This document shows positions 35,799 to 45,721 of a stretch of 64,000 nt of DNA, piece after piece. The first letter of the stretch is position 1. Every line of letters begins with the position of its first letter. The stretch is taken from contig JARFIW010000900.1 of assembly GCA_036346225.1 (NCBI GenBank), positions 2,480,001 through 2,544,000 on the forward strand, in the 5' to 3' direction. A model generated the notes under the pieces. That model saw only the letters and a program-made list of their open reading frames with translations. It made no database searches and was not told the origin of the DNA. Both the position numbers and the translations under genes were made by a program. The DNA is from Platerodrilus igneus. Its lineage: Eukaryota; Arthropoda; Insecta; Coleoptera; Lycidae.

Positions 35799-36703
35799 CA
35801 TGAAACTTTGGATGAGAACTAGCGGTTTTGAATAATGTCAAATATTTATATACTCGTCGAAATTCTCCGATACCGCCCTTATCCAAATCAAAATCTTTCA
35901 CAACAGTTATAAAATTATGTTTTGAGTCACCCCAACACTGTAAACACATTTCTTTAAATTTCGGATATGTCATGTCACCACTTATATGATCCGAAAAGAT
36001 ATGGCGAAGGTTTGTATCATCCTGTTTCCATAATGCGATTACATTGGCGTTATCTCTGAGTCTATGTTTTAAGGCACTAGCGTAAGTTTGACATAGATAG
36101 AACGAATCTATTGCTTTATGTCGGCCGAACGAGAAAAATTGAGTGATTTTACTTTGCTCGTTTGCAGGTATATCATCGAAAACCATAATTGAATCTTCTT
36201 TGGTATCTCCGGGTTCGATCAAATCATCGTAATTTTCAAACTCATGGTAACCAATTTCTTCTTTTAATGGTGTAAAACGTTTCTTAACAATTCGTATTTC
36301 GGTTGATACAAACTCTTCGAAAATACATAGACATTTTGAAATCTAAGACCGTTCTCGTGCAAGATCAGAGATATTAAAGCGTTGGTCTTCCCACAACTCG
36401 ATGGTCCCACGAATATAGCTCGTATGTTAGACGGGAACAAGGACCATGTTTACCATCCTCTCTTGCACTAGCAATAGCAAAGTTATCATAATTCTGTATA
36501 GGTATTTTAACTTCTTGTATAGCATCACCCGTGTCTCTCACATTTTCCGACCTAGGAGCACCATTCTTCTTTTGAGGTTTACGGTGATCCAAATGCCTGC
36601 TTAACGTTCTTCTGGGTATACCATATAACCTACTTGCAGAGTTAACACTAATACCCTTTTGTATTTCACTAACTGCTTTCTCTAAAGATTCCTTGGTGTA
36701 CAT
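35785..36703 (-). pseudogene. Genome-packaging ATPase (FtsK/HerA, A32-like) preceded by a Pipsqueak HTH
   Basis: The first frame (36703 to about 36440) encodes TKESLEKAVSEIQKGISVNS followed by ASRLYGIPRRTLSRHL, an HTH-psq domain. The next frame carries IRAIFVGPSSCGKTN, a Walker A loop, and NVYVFSKSLYQPKYE. The last frame (36222-35785) carries Walker B SIMVFDDI, an FSFGRH-LCQTYA sensor-like block and HIFSDHISGDMTYPKF. These are the hallmarks of the packaging ATPase that pumps DNA into capsids in Polintons and related viruses. Two frame changes (about 36440 and 36245) interrupt it. A TATA box lies 45 bp upstream of the ATG. Whether the HTH is fused to the ATPase or is a separate small gene is open. 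Confidence 0.9.
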
Positions 36704-36747
36704 CTTTCAAATATAAGTTTAAACTGATTCAAATTGAAAATAATATT

Positions 36748-36756
36748 CTTTATATA
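36748..36756 (-). promoter_or_regulatory. TATA box of the HTH/ATPase gene
   Basis: TATATAAAG on the minus strand, 45 bp before the ATG at 36703 and directly downstream of the GC-rich repeat. Position and sequence fit an RNA polymerase II core promoter. Confidence 0.6.
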
Positions 36757-36760
36757 CCAG

Positions 36761-36876
36761 CATGGGCAGGGTGTGCACGCGCAGGGGTGCGCATGGGCAG
36801 GCGCGCGCAGGGTGCGCATGGGCAGTGTGCACGCGCAGGGTGCGCATGGGCACAGGTGTGCTTAGGTGTACACCGG
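36761..36876. repeat. GC-rich minisatellite of about four 28-bp units with NRF-1-like half-sites
   Basis: Units built from GTGCGCATGGGCAG and GTGTGCACGCGCAGGG repeat about four times. The patch is very GC-rich inside an AT-rich element, ends a few bases upstream of a TATA box, and contains repeated TGCGCA and GCGCGC words. It looks like an upstream activating region of the ATPase promoter. Confidence 0.7.
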
Positions 36877-36976
36877 AGTACGTGAGAAACTGTCTTGGAT
36901 CACCAAAAAAAATCTTATTAATATTAAAACAACATAGATTTTATACAATTTTATTAAAAATATATATACAAAATAT

Positions 36977-38300
36977 TTAATTGTGAATAAATCTATTAAC
37001 AATTTCCGTAAACGGATTATATTCAAACATAGAGTCATGTATAATTAAAGCATAAGCCTTCATCGACGGTTCAAAATTTCTTGAAGCTTCTAATTCCATT
37101 CTTACATCAACCGTTGCATCCTTGATGCTTTCAAATTGATGACGACAGTCGATTACAAAGACAGGTGATTCCTTAAACCTGTTGTAGTCCATTAAACATT
37201 TATTTGACGATTTGTTCGGGTAGTATTTTTCCATAAAAGATGCATAAGACAGGTACGCTGGCAAGTAGTCATTCTGCTCGAAGTCCAAATTTAATCGACC
37301 TTGAGGGAACATCTGAGAGTTTAAAACACTTTGACATTGGTTATATTGGCATTCGTAAAGCTTGTAGCATTTTCTTCTTTCTTATCATATTTTCCATTTT
37401 GCAGCGCCAGTAATATCCACCGAGCCTTCTCTGTTTCATTCGATACTTTAATTCTCCATACTTGCGACTTTGATTGTGTTAGAGACGGTAATTCGTGTAG
37501 TTCCCATTTTCTGAATGCAACCATTATAGATGATTGATTTTGCATTTCCGAAAGCAGCGACGCCTTGGCAAAGTCGCTTAATGTTATATGCGGACCTCCC
37601 ATGAAATACGTTGTATTTTAAACGTTACTGTATTTCCAATCGACTTGTAGCAATTTACGTCCGACTTGGATCTGATTAAAATCAGCTCTTGAGGCATGTT
37701 GACGATAGTTTTCTTGTAATCTTCAAAAACCCAAAATGGTTTTTAGCGGTATAGCACAACTAAACCGTCCATCTTGGAATATGGTATCGGGTTTCCACCC
37801 GGTATGTGTAATAGATTTTGTTTCTGATTCTTCCATGGATACTAAACCTTTAATAGTTCTTGTAATTCCAGGGATTCGACAGACATCTATTATTTGATTA
37901 TTACCCAATTTGTATTGAATTTCCTCAAACAGAAAATATGGTGCATTTCTAGTAAATTCGTAAGCTTTAGGGTCTGGTTCTGCTGCTCTAATCGGGTCTC
38001 CAGTTGTTGACGCTTCCTTAATGTTTCCGTAGGCTTATAGGTACCCTTTATAAATATAAAACTTTCATGAGGGTATGTGATGTTATCACTGCTCTGGATT
38101 TCAATTGAAATTCTATCGTTGTTTTCTGCGTTCAATGTAAAGGAAGATATGTATAATAATCTTCCTTTATTATGGTCTCGTCTAATTTATAACCTCCAAA
38201 CACATCCAATTTGGGCACGTCCTCATACTTTAAGCCTTCCAAGTTTAACGTTTTCATCACCGTGGAGATCTAAGCTGCGTTTACTTCTGCCTCCCATCAT
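36977..38300 (-). pseudogene. Polinton major capsid protein (double jelly-roll)
   Basis: The start at 38300 (MMGGRSKRS) overlaps the preceding small frame. Blocks in order: YEDVPKLDVFGGYKLDE; a -NITYPHESFIFIKGTYKP- strand; IIDVCRIPGITRTIKGLVS; GRFSCAIPLKTILGF, which continues past its printed stop into a PQELILIRS block; WELHELPSLTQ; KARWILLALQNGK; then LNLDFEQNDYLPAYL; and a final ESIKDATVDVRMELE and ALIIHDSMFEYNP block. This block series is the well-conserved capsid protein of arthropod Polintons, the hexon-like subunit of the icosahedral shell. About 440 codons, normal for the family. At least six frame changes break it; those I examined lie at short single-base runs. Confidence 0.88.
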
Positions 38301-38442
38301 TTATAACTTTTAATCCCAAAGATTTTAAGAAACGTATTTCTTCTGCTGTAAGTCTCTCAACAACTTGACGCTTTGACGTCGTATTCACTTCTAATCGTCT
38401 GGGGGTGTTGTAGCATGCTTTATATACAAAATCGATAGGCAT
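38281..38442 (-). CDS. Small Polinton frame between penton and capsid genes
   Basis: A 53-codon frame starting three bases after the penton-like gene ends, overlapping the capsid start by 20 bp. It contains CYNTPRRLEVNTTSKRQ and LTAEEIRFLKSLGLKV, a basic N-terminal part and one amphipathic helix. Its tight packing between two structural genes suggests a translated virion or assembly peptide, but I cannot name it. It could also be the displaced N-terminus of the capsid protein in another frame. Confidence 0.45.
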   Translation of the reverse strand: MPIDFVYKACYNTPRRLEVNTTSKRQVVERLTAEEIRFLKSLGLKVINDGRQK

Positions 38443-38444
38443 TT

Positions 38445-39176
38445 TCAGCTACTTTTTATTTCCAGTCTCACACAGGTGTATGTTTCCGGTGAAAAGTTTA
38501 CCAATTCACCCAAATGATCGACTAGTCTGATTGTAATATTATCAATTTCTGTCACGCTCAGCGGATAATATATGATGTGGTTAGGTTCCTTTTCCAGATT
38601 ATACCCGGGTGGTACAGATAGACTGAATTCGAATATGCTGTGCGTAAGAAAATTGTTTCTGAATGATCCGCTGGTGATATTGGTTTCCACAAAAATGTTT
38701 GAGACCGATATTATGTTCACTTGCTGATTAGCGATATGTACGGTATCTGCAGCCAATTTGCGGTTGGTAAACCCCAAGATGCTTCCAATATTGTTTTTAC
38801 GGTTTGCCCCAAAATCAATCGGTATACTGCTTCGTATAGAACACTTTAATGTATTATTGTTGGCACTCAGTTTAAAATATTTTCAATGTTCTCGTTGATG
38901 TCCGGCTTCTGACTGAACCATTTTTGAAGACGTCCTGTATATATGCATTTATTTCTTCTAATTCGTATGATCCAGGTTCAATGGTTATTCTGCGATGCTC
39001 TGGATCATTAAAGTATAATATGTTGTTTCCTGATGTATGTTTTGCACAGTGTTACAAGTGTACAATCCCACTAGACCCAAAGCATATTCACCGTCTTGTT
39101 TCAATTTAATTGGTGGGTAAATGGATCCTGTCGATATGACATTACCATACCCGAACACGCTCACTGTTTTAGCCAT
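38445..39176 (-). pseudogene. Polinton minor capsid (penton-like) jelly-roll protein
   Basis: The ATG at 39176 overlaps the protease stop (39169) by 8 bp. N-terminal MAKTVSVFGYGN, a GEYALGLVGLYTCNTV strand block, then RRITIEPGSYELEEINAYIQ in the next frame, and a C-terminal frame with SIFEFSLSVPPGYNLEKEPN, IIYYPLSVTEIDNITIRLVD and VRLEIKS. The ITIEPGSYE and SVPPGYN blocks are those of the single jelly-roll vertex protein of arthropod Polintons. It would occupy the capsid five-fold vertices with the double jelly-roll protein forming the faces. About 244 codons; frame changes near 38985 and 38800. Confidence 0.87.
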
Positions 39177-39540
39177 TGTCACTAAGAAACTTTAACACTA
39201 AATGTCCACAATTGTATGTGTTGTAAGTCTGCTCCGGTACACTGTTGTAGTAAATTTTACAACCTCGAAAATATCTCTTTACTTCTTCCGGCGGTCTCAA
39301 GTCTCCAAACGAATCGTAGTAATACACGCTATTTCCACGTTTTCGGTACCCCACCCAATGTGTACCCGAACCTTTGGTGGTATCCAAATTAATCACTCCC
39401 GATTCGTTGACACGCTGTGTAATCTTCTGTAACTGATCTCTAGAAAAGACACCACGAAAATGAGGAATGTTAGATGCGTGTTTCCTTATATCTACATCGG
39501 TAAGAGCTCTTCGAGGTAACTTGCTTAGTTTTTTGATACT
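39169..39540 (-). pseudogene. Adenovirus-type (Ulp1-like) maturation cysteine protease
   Basis: The frame is open from about 39540 without an ATG and ends at 39169. It reads KLPRRALTDVDIRKHASN, PHFRGVFSRD, then SGTHWVGY (catalytic His), YYYDSFGDLRPP (acidic partner) and YNCGHLVLKFL (catalytic Cys). The His-Asp-Cys order and spacing are those of adenain and Polinton proteases, which process capsid precursors. The lack of an ATG and the stop just before KSIKKLSK suggest a frame change near 39540 or translation coupled to the upstream core gene, which it overlaps by about 15 bp. Confidence 0.92.
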
Positions 39541-39952
39541 TTTTTACAAATGCCACGCCCCTGTTTGTACGGTTTCAAGAATAATGCTGTGCCTTTTTTG
39601 TATGGTTTTAGAAACATTCCATTTCCTTTTTTCCCAACGGTAATGGCCTCCATAGATCTGTTGTGTCGTTCGCTCTCCTTAAGCTGTTCGTTGGCTGTCT
39701 TGACATCATTTACTGCTTTAGCTATCCCCCAGCACCACCTGTTAGTGCTCCTAGAGCACTTAGTCCAGCGAATATCGGAATCAATGGTAGAAAACCTCCT
39801 TTCTGTGGAACGGGTATAATACGTGGGACTTTAATTTTGTTTCTCCCACCGGCTCCTTTTATGATTTTTTTACCAATTAGAATACCAACATCTAACAGCT
39901 TTTTCAAGTTGTCGGAACCAACTCGGTCTATTGCGGATCGTATTTTCTTCAA
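39525..39952 (-). pseudogene. Small virion-like protein with hydrophobic segment and Lys-Pro-Tyr repeats
   Basis: First frame (39952-39722): basic helix RSAIDRVGSDNLKKLLDVGI, GKKIIKGAGG, PVPQKGGFLP and a hydrophobic Gly/Ala segment (LIPIFAGLSALGALTGGAG). After a frame change in a five-C run near 39730: a helix VNDVKTANEQLKESERHN, then MFLKPYKKG and ALFLKPYKQGRG repeats. This small-protein layout is shared by many arthropod Polintons. By analogy it may resemble adenoviral cement or membrane-lytic proteins (inference). No ATG precedes the first frame. It sits directly upstream of the protease, which could process it. Confidence 0.65.
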
Positions 39953-39980
39953 AATCCACCTTTAAAACTTATTTTCTTCT

Positions 39981-40325
39981 TTAAACCCATACCCATTTTC
40001 TCTTCGCTTTCATAGCGTTTGTCACAAACCAAGCTGCGGCTCTTTCCCCAAACTTTGCGTTTTTAGACTTAACTCTCCCCCAGGCTTCTTCTTCTAAAAT
40101 TTTATCTGCTCGGTGTCTGGCTGGAAGATCGTCGGGGTACTTGGAGTATGCAATGTCGTGGTCTTTACACAATTTATCTAATTCGTTTATTCCAGGATCA
40201 CCTCTTGCTAAGCGTTCATCCAACTTTGTACCAGGACCGCAGTACTGATAACCTGGAATATGCAGCTCAAACGGTAACCTGTTTATAGCGCTGTTGATTA
40301 AACCCTCTCCAGAACAGATAATCAT
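39981..40325 (-). CDS. Phospholipase A2 of parvovirus VP1/adintovirus type
   Basis: Intact frame of about 114 codons from the ATG at 40325. It has the calcium-loop-like PGYQYCGPGTKL and the catalytic LCKDHDIAYSK (His-Asp pair), then RHRADKILEEEAWGRVKS. This is the viral PLA2 fold of parvovirus capsid N-termini, also known in Polintons and adintoviruses, where it is thought to breach endosomal membranes during entry. Here it is a free-standing gene. A TATA box lies 54 bp upstream of the ATG, and the next gene downstream is the small virion-like protein. Active-site residues are present. Confidence 0.92.
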   Translation of the reverse strand: MIICSGEGLINSAINRLPFELHIPGYQYCGPGTKLDERLARGDPGINELDKLCKDHDIAYSKYPDDLPARHRADKILEEEAWGRVKSKNAKFGERAAAWFVTNAMKAKRKWVWV

Positions 40326-40378
40326 GTGTTTACTCAAAAAAATCTCAAACTATACTAAATAAATAAACAACAACGAGT

Positions 40379-40388
40379 CTATTTATAC
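40379..40388 (-). promoter_or_regulatory. TATA box of the PLA2 gene
   Basis: GTATAAATAG on the minus strand about 54 bp before the PLA2 ATG, in the 150-bp gap after the gene-X region. A strong TATA match suggests a late-type promoter for the virion gene array. Confidence 0.55.
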
Positions 40389-40474
40389 TTTTTTCAAAAA
40401 AATTTACAATATATTTACAATAACAATACATTTATATCCATGTCTCTTGAGCCGTCTTTTATAAAATACTCTTT

Positions 40475-41273
40475 CTAGTTATCACCATAACCAGAATCTT
40501 CAGATTCCGACAAATTTAAACGTCTAAACATTTCCACTAATGTTCTTGTACGCATCACATCTTGCACAAATATATCCGGAAAACATATAACCAGCTCCAA
40601 TGCATTTAGTGCGCTCTGATTCAATTCGTTGTAGAATAAAATATTGCCAATTCGAACTTCGCCTTCAATCAAGATTTTAATTCGTTTCTCCCTTCAGTCA
40701 GAGTATTAAACCGATCACAATCATTTAAATTAGAATTAGCAACAAACCCTACTAATTCGCTGTATAATGCTGGGAAGTCACGACTTTCCAACTGCTTAAG
40801 TTGATACTCAAACAACTCTCGCATATGGAATAGTTTACGGCACTCCAATTCGTTTATAACTATCGAGCTATTACCCATTATTATTTTTAACTGGAACGTT
40901 TCGTTCTCGGTTGATCCAGACACTGGTGACAGAGTGATAAAGAACGAACCTCCTAGTTGTATGTGTAGATCTTCCGTTTCAGTGCACCATTTAATCGAGT
41001 GTTTAGCACGTCACGAGAAAATACATTGATTTGAAATTCCACTTGAAAATTTGTAAATGCTAACCAATTTTCGTATGTCAATTCCAGAACATGGCGACCA
41101 CAATATTTCTTGCTACACACCAATCGTAATACGGGTTTTATTCTCTGGTTTATAACAAACCCAATTTCCACATTATGAGGGTGTTCACCCAATTCACTTA
41201 AACTATACGTAAACTTATTAATCAGATTTTCGGTATACGAAACTTGTGCATCATTAACACCTGCAGACTCCAT
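40475..41273 (-). pseudogene. Polinton accessory gene X (frame-broken copy), unknown function
   Basis: Three successive frames (41273-40953, 40923-40669, 40672-40475) align in order with the single intact 275-codon gene of Polinton B at 60295-61122. Shared blocks are SLGEHP/RLGEFP-like, FQVEFQI, CRKLFHMREL / CIKLLNLREL, SRDFPALYSELVG / CRNFPEFYEKFVG, MFRRLNLS / MFRDLAIP and a terminal DSGY. Two Cys-rich positions in the N-terminal half suggest a compact domain. The tail has the acidic SESEDSGYGDN. No known fold was recognised. It diverges from polB across a 340-bp promoter region. Confidence 0.8.
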
Positions 41274-41326
41274 TGCTTTGCACTGATTTCACTGAGATGA
41301 CTGAGAAGGATGATCTGCATATGCAT

Positions 41327-41516
41327 CCTTTTAAATGTTTCAGGGTTGTTGTTGCGCATGCGTAAATTGTTCTCGGATAATTATACATGTAGTGCGTAAG
41401 CAAGAAGCTAATTGATTTTACCGACGTGAATAGACTGGTTTGGAATGTTACTCAAGGTTAAACGACGCTGGGTTTTTAAAAGTAAACTAGCTAATTATAC
41501 CAACAGGGTATAAAAG
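41327..41516. promoter_or_regulatory. Divergent promoter region of gene X (-) and polB (+)
   Basis: Minus-strand TATA-like CATTTAAAAGG (41327-41337) for gene X, plus-strand TATAAAAG (41509-41516) for polB, and between them TGCGCATGCGTA at 41353-41364, one mismatch from the NRF-1/Ewg palindrome. TGCGCA words also recur near the TATA boxes of the ATPase gene and of gene X in Polinton B. Confidence 0.55.
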
Positions 41517-41611
41517 CATGGTACGAGGCAATATATATTCAGTTTCTGTTTAGTCTTTGACTAGTTACAACTGTTAAAAGTCTTTGACCAGTTTTAATTT
41601 CTTTATAGAAA

Positions 41612-44600
41612 ATGGCTTCCTTTGTCTGCAACGTCTGCGGGCTTCCTTCTCGAGAAGCGATAATTTAAAACGCCACCAGCTCCAGCAGCATGAGTTGGTA
41701 TCAAATGAGAAGCCCGGCTTGTTTACCTGCGATGTGTGCCCGGCATCCTTCTCGCGGAGGGACAACTTGAAACGGCACAAGGATGCCAAGCATGGTGTGG
41801 TTGTCCCCGTTGCAGGTCCATCCGGGGTCAAGCGACCTGCTGCACCAACAGTTGAGGAACCTGCCCCCAAGAAGTCGCGAAGATGTGAAGAGTGTGTGTG
41901 GATGTGGCTAACATGGCAGCCCACCAGCGCTCCAACACTCACAAGACTAATACAAGTCGTGTCTTGGATGGAGGTGTGAGGTTGTAGCCACCGCTTTTAA
42001 AACAAGAGTAGCTACATACAGAATTAAAATGCTAATACTAGTGGTATGTATACTTTCAAAACATTGAATGAGTGTTTAACCTAATTATTTCTAGACATCT
42101 CAGAATTTTGCGTCAGCAGAAAGAGAGGTTCATCGAATTAGTTGGTGAGAAATTAAAGATCACCTATCCCTCAAGGTGAACTTGAGGTGTTTGGTGGTTA
42201 CACCAAGATGGACAGTGTTGAAGATGTTAAATCTTTAACACTCGAAATGTTGTGGTCACCTCCTCCAGTAACCTTGGGAGATCTACAACCTTTATGGAGG
42301 TAATGTCGGCAAAGTCTGAGGAGTTCCAGGAGCGTGATTCTGGTTAGTTTCTACAATTATTGATTTTTCTAATTTGTAAGTTTTAGGATGGAGTCTGAAA
42401 CAGGCGTTGTACTTGGAGATAAATGTAAACAAGTACAACCCTTTGCGTGGTCTTCGTACATCGAGCTCCCCAAATGGGTTCGAAACACCAGAGCAGTTAT
42501 AAATATACAAAATGAGGACAACGCATGCTTTGCCTGGTGTGTTGTGGCTGCATTGTACCCCAGGTGCTCACGATCCGCAAAGGGTCAGTAGCTACCCCAT
42601 TACAGCACCATTCTCAATTTGACAGGACTGCAGTTCCCGATGCCCATAAAGGATATACCCCGGTTCGAGGAGCAGAATGCTATAAGCATTAATGTTTTTG
42701 GTATAGAATGCAAGTCGATTGTGGGGCCGCTTCACTTTACAGCACGCAAGAGGGATCGGCACGTAAATTTGTTATATGTTCAGAAAGACGGAAAGGAACA
42801 TTTTGTTTGATCAACAATTTAAGCGGGTTGGTTAAAACTCAGCTATCTGCCCGCACAGGATTCAAACAGTTATGCGATGGATGCCTGATATACTTTCATT
42901 CGGAGGAGGAGTTACACCGACATCCAGAGCACGAATGCAACCATATTGTGACTACAATGCCGACTGCAGCTAAATGTGTGCTGGAATTTGTTAATATTCA
43001 CAAACAAATGACCGTACCGTTTGTGATATACGCTGATTTCGAGTCGGTGCTAAAACCTATTAGTACTGCTACTCCAGATACATCTTCTTCGTTCACGAAT
43101 AGCATCCAGGAACACAAGCCGTACAGCTTTGCATACTACATAAAATGTTCATACGATGACTCGTTTAACAAGTTTGAGCTGTACAGGGGGCCTGAAGCTG
43201 CCAAAGTGTTTATGGAGAAGATGGAAGAAGAAGCTCGACGACTGGGTGAAATTTTAAAACAAACACCCCATGCTTCCAATGGAACCCCTAGATGAGTTGT
43301 TGTTTCATATGACAGTGGATTGCGGAATTTGTAAAAGCCTCTTGGGAGTGAAAGAGTTAGGGATCACGACCACTTGACTGGTCCTTTCGCTCCGCTGCAC
43401 ACCGCAATGCAATATAAAGTACAGGGTATCTCATTTCATCCTGTTGTATTTCACAATTTAGGCGGGTACGATAGCCATTTTATTGTGAAGGAGTTGGGGT
43501 ATGATAAAGAGAGGATCACTGTAATCCCTAATAATAAGGAACGCTTCGTATCGTTCACTAAAAATGTGAGGTTATATGGTGAACAACCAGAGGAGTGTGA
43601 TGGTGAGCCTGAAGGATCTGACAATACAGCGGTACAGCTCAGGTTTATAGACTCGTTAAGATTCATGGCTTCATCGTTGGACAAGTTGAGTCAGAATCTT
43701 GATACTACCCAGTTTGTGGAAACTCGCAAATACTACCCCGATGAGCAAGAGTTTGGGTTGTTGACGCGGAAAGGCGTTTTCCATACAACTATATCACCGA
43801 TGCTGTAGTACTGAACGAGACATCATTACCACCGAAAAAACCTTTTTTAATAATTTAACATCTACGGATATCAGCGATGCGGACTACGAGCACGCACGGA
43901 AGGTGTGGAATACGTTTGGCATTTGCACGCTTGGGGAGTATAGCGATTTATACCTGAAAACCGATGTGCTACTACTTGCAGATATTTTTGAAAACTTCCG
44001 CTCTGTATGCAAGCAGACGTATGATCTGGATCCATGCCAGTACCTGACAGCTCCAAGTTTGAGCTGGGATGCGATGCTTAAACATACTGGTGTAAAACTG
44101 GAGCTGTTGATGGATATTAGCATGCATAATTTTATTAAGGCCGGAATCAGGGGAGGCTTGACTCAATGCAGTCAACGATATGCTAGAGCGAATAATAGGT
44201 ATATGGGGAATTACAACCCTGACGAGCCATCCAAGTACCTAGCATATCTGGATGCTAATAATCTTTATGGGTGGGCAATGAGACAGCACCTACCCATTGG
44301 TGATTTTAGATGGATGGATGCTAGAAAGATTGCTCTCCTAAAAGAACTAATTTTGAATATACCTGAAACCAACGAGAAAGGTTATATTCTAGAAGTTGAT
44401 CTGGAGTACCCCGAACATCTACACCATTCCCACAACGATCTACCCTTCTGTCCTGAAAACATGGTACCTCCATCACCCAAATCAAAGACAGCTAAATTGT
44501 TAGCAACTCTGTCGGAAAAGAAAACTATATTATTCATTATCGGAATTTGCAACAGTGTATGCGATACGGTCTAAAACTAAAGCAATCCACCGGGTTTTAG

Positions 44601-45481
44601 AGTTTACTCAGTCTCCATGGTTGAAGGCGTATATCGACCTTAACACCGGGTTGAGGATGTCGGCGAAAAACGCATTTGAAAAGACTTTTATAAATTAATG
44701 AATAATGCGGTGTTGGGAAGACTATGGAGAACGTGGACAAACGTGTAGATGTGAAAATCGTGACCCGGTGGGATGCTTCTGGTAAATGGTTGTGCGCGAA
44801 CAAGCTAATTGCTCGACCAAACTTTAACAGTTGCTTAGTGTTGGGGGAAAATCTGGCGATTATACAGATGAATCGTGTAAAAGTGAAGTACGACAAGCCG
44901 ATTTATGCAGGATTGTCAATTTTAGATCTGTCCAAAACGCTAATGTACGACTTTCACTACAGTACTATGGTTCCTCTGTATGGTCCCAGATTGTCCCTGC
45001 TTTATACAGATACAGACTCTTAGTGTATAGTGTGCAAACTGAAGACTTGTATAGTGACATTAGTGCAAACATTGAGCATTTTGATACAAGTGATTACCCT
45101 CCAAACAATAAGTACAATATACCGCGTGTGAACAAAAAAGTTGTGGGGAAATTTAAAGACGAGTTTTGTGGGGATTTGGTGTTGGAATTTGTAGGTAGTA
45201 GGGCTAAGTCCTACTGCATTATTAGTGAGAAAGACATTGTTAAGAAAATTAAGGGTGTTAGTCGTAATGTGGTGGCGGGGATTAGTGTAGATAGTTTTAG
45301 GGATGTTGTTATTAATAATAGAGATGCCCTCATGAATACGATGGTATCAATCCGGAGTAAGAAACACCAACTTTATACACAGCTTATTAATAAAATCAGT
45401 TTATCGGGCGCAGATGACAAGCGTTATGTCATCCCCGGAAGCATATCAACCTATGCATGGGGGCATAAGGATATTAGATAG
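41612..45481 (+). pseudogene. Protein-primed family B DNA polymerase of Polinton A, with N-terminal zinc fingers
   Basis: Begins MASFVCNVCG, the first of two C2H2 fingers (SFSRSDNLKRHQ and FTCDVCPASFSRRDNLKRHK, 41612-41800), then a third Cys-rich finger near 41885. Exonuclease motifs: VIYADFESVLKP (43025), NLGGYDSHF (43460), RFIDSLRFMASSLDKL (43640). Polymerase motifs: YLAYLDANNLYGWAM (motif A Asp, 44240), the GENLAIIQMNR/YDKPIYAGLSILDLSK block (44850-44940) and LLYTDTDS (motif C, 45000). A TPR-like region lies between exonuclease and polymerase. The gene ends YAWGHKDIR 240 bp from the right TIR. It replicates the linear element by protein priming. At least ten frame changes break it. Confidence 0.95.
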
Positions 45482-45721
45482 TTGTTTATATTTTATTATG
45501 TATATATAGTATATAAGTTAGTTATAAGCATATCTACCCTCCCCATCCTTAAAATTTCCTTTGTTCCCGGCGGCATGTGTTTACCTCCACGTGGTGTCGT
45601 TGGACGGTAAAACATATTGTTAACAACAATATGTCTTATTGACTGAAAACACGTCTCCTCTTTTTACATTAATCTCTTTTGTTACACCTCTATTTTAAAC
45701 AACCCATTAATCTTTTTTTTG
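45482..45721. other. Spacer between polB and right TIR
   Basis: AT-rich, no gene. It contains an inverted repeat AACATATTGTTAACAACAATATG around 45609-45632 that could form a hairpin acting as terminator or replication structure (inference). Confidence 0.4.

Noticed and set aside
41574..41942. 122-codon minus-strand frame
   Set aside because: Antisense of the zinc-finger N-terminus of polB, whose Cys/His spacing is clear on the plus strand.
43451..44175. Several minus-strand frames of 60-80 codons
   Set aside because: Antisense shadows of the polB exonuclease and polymerase motifs.
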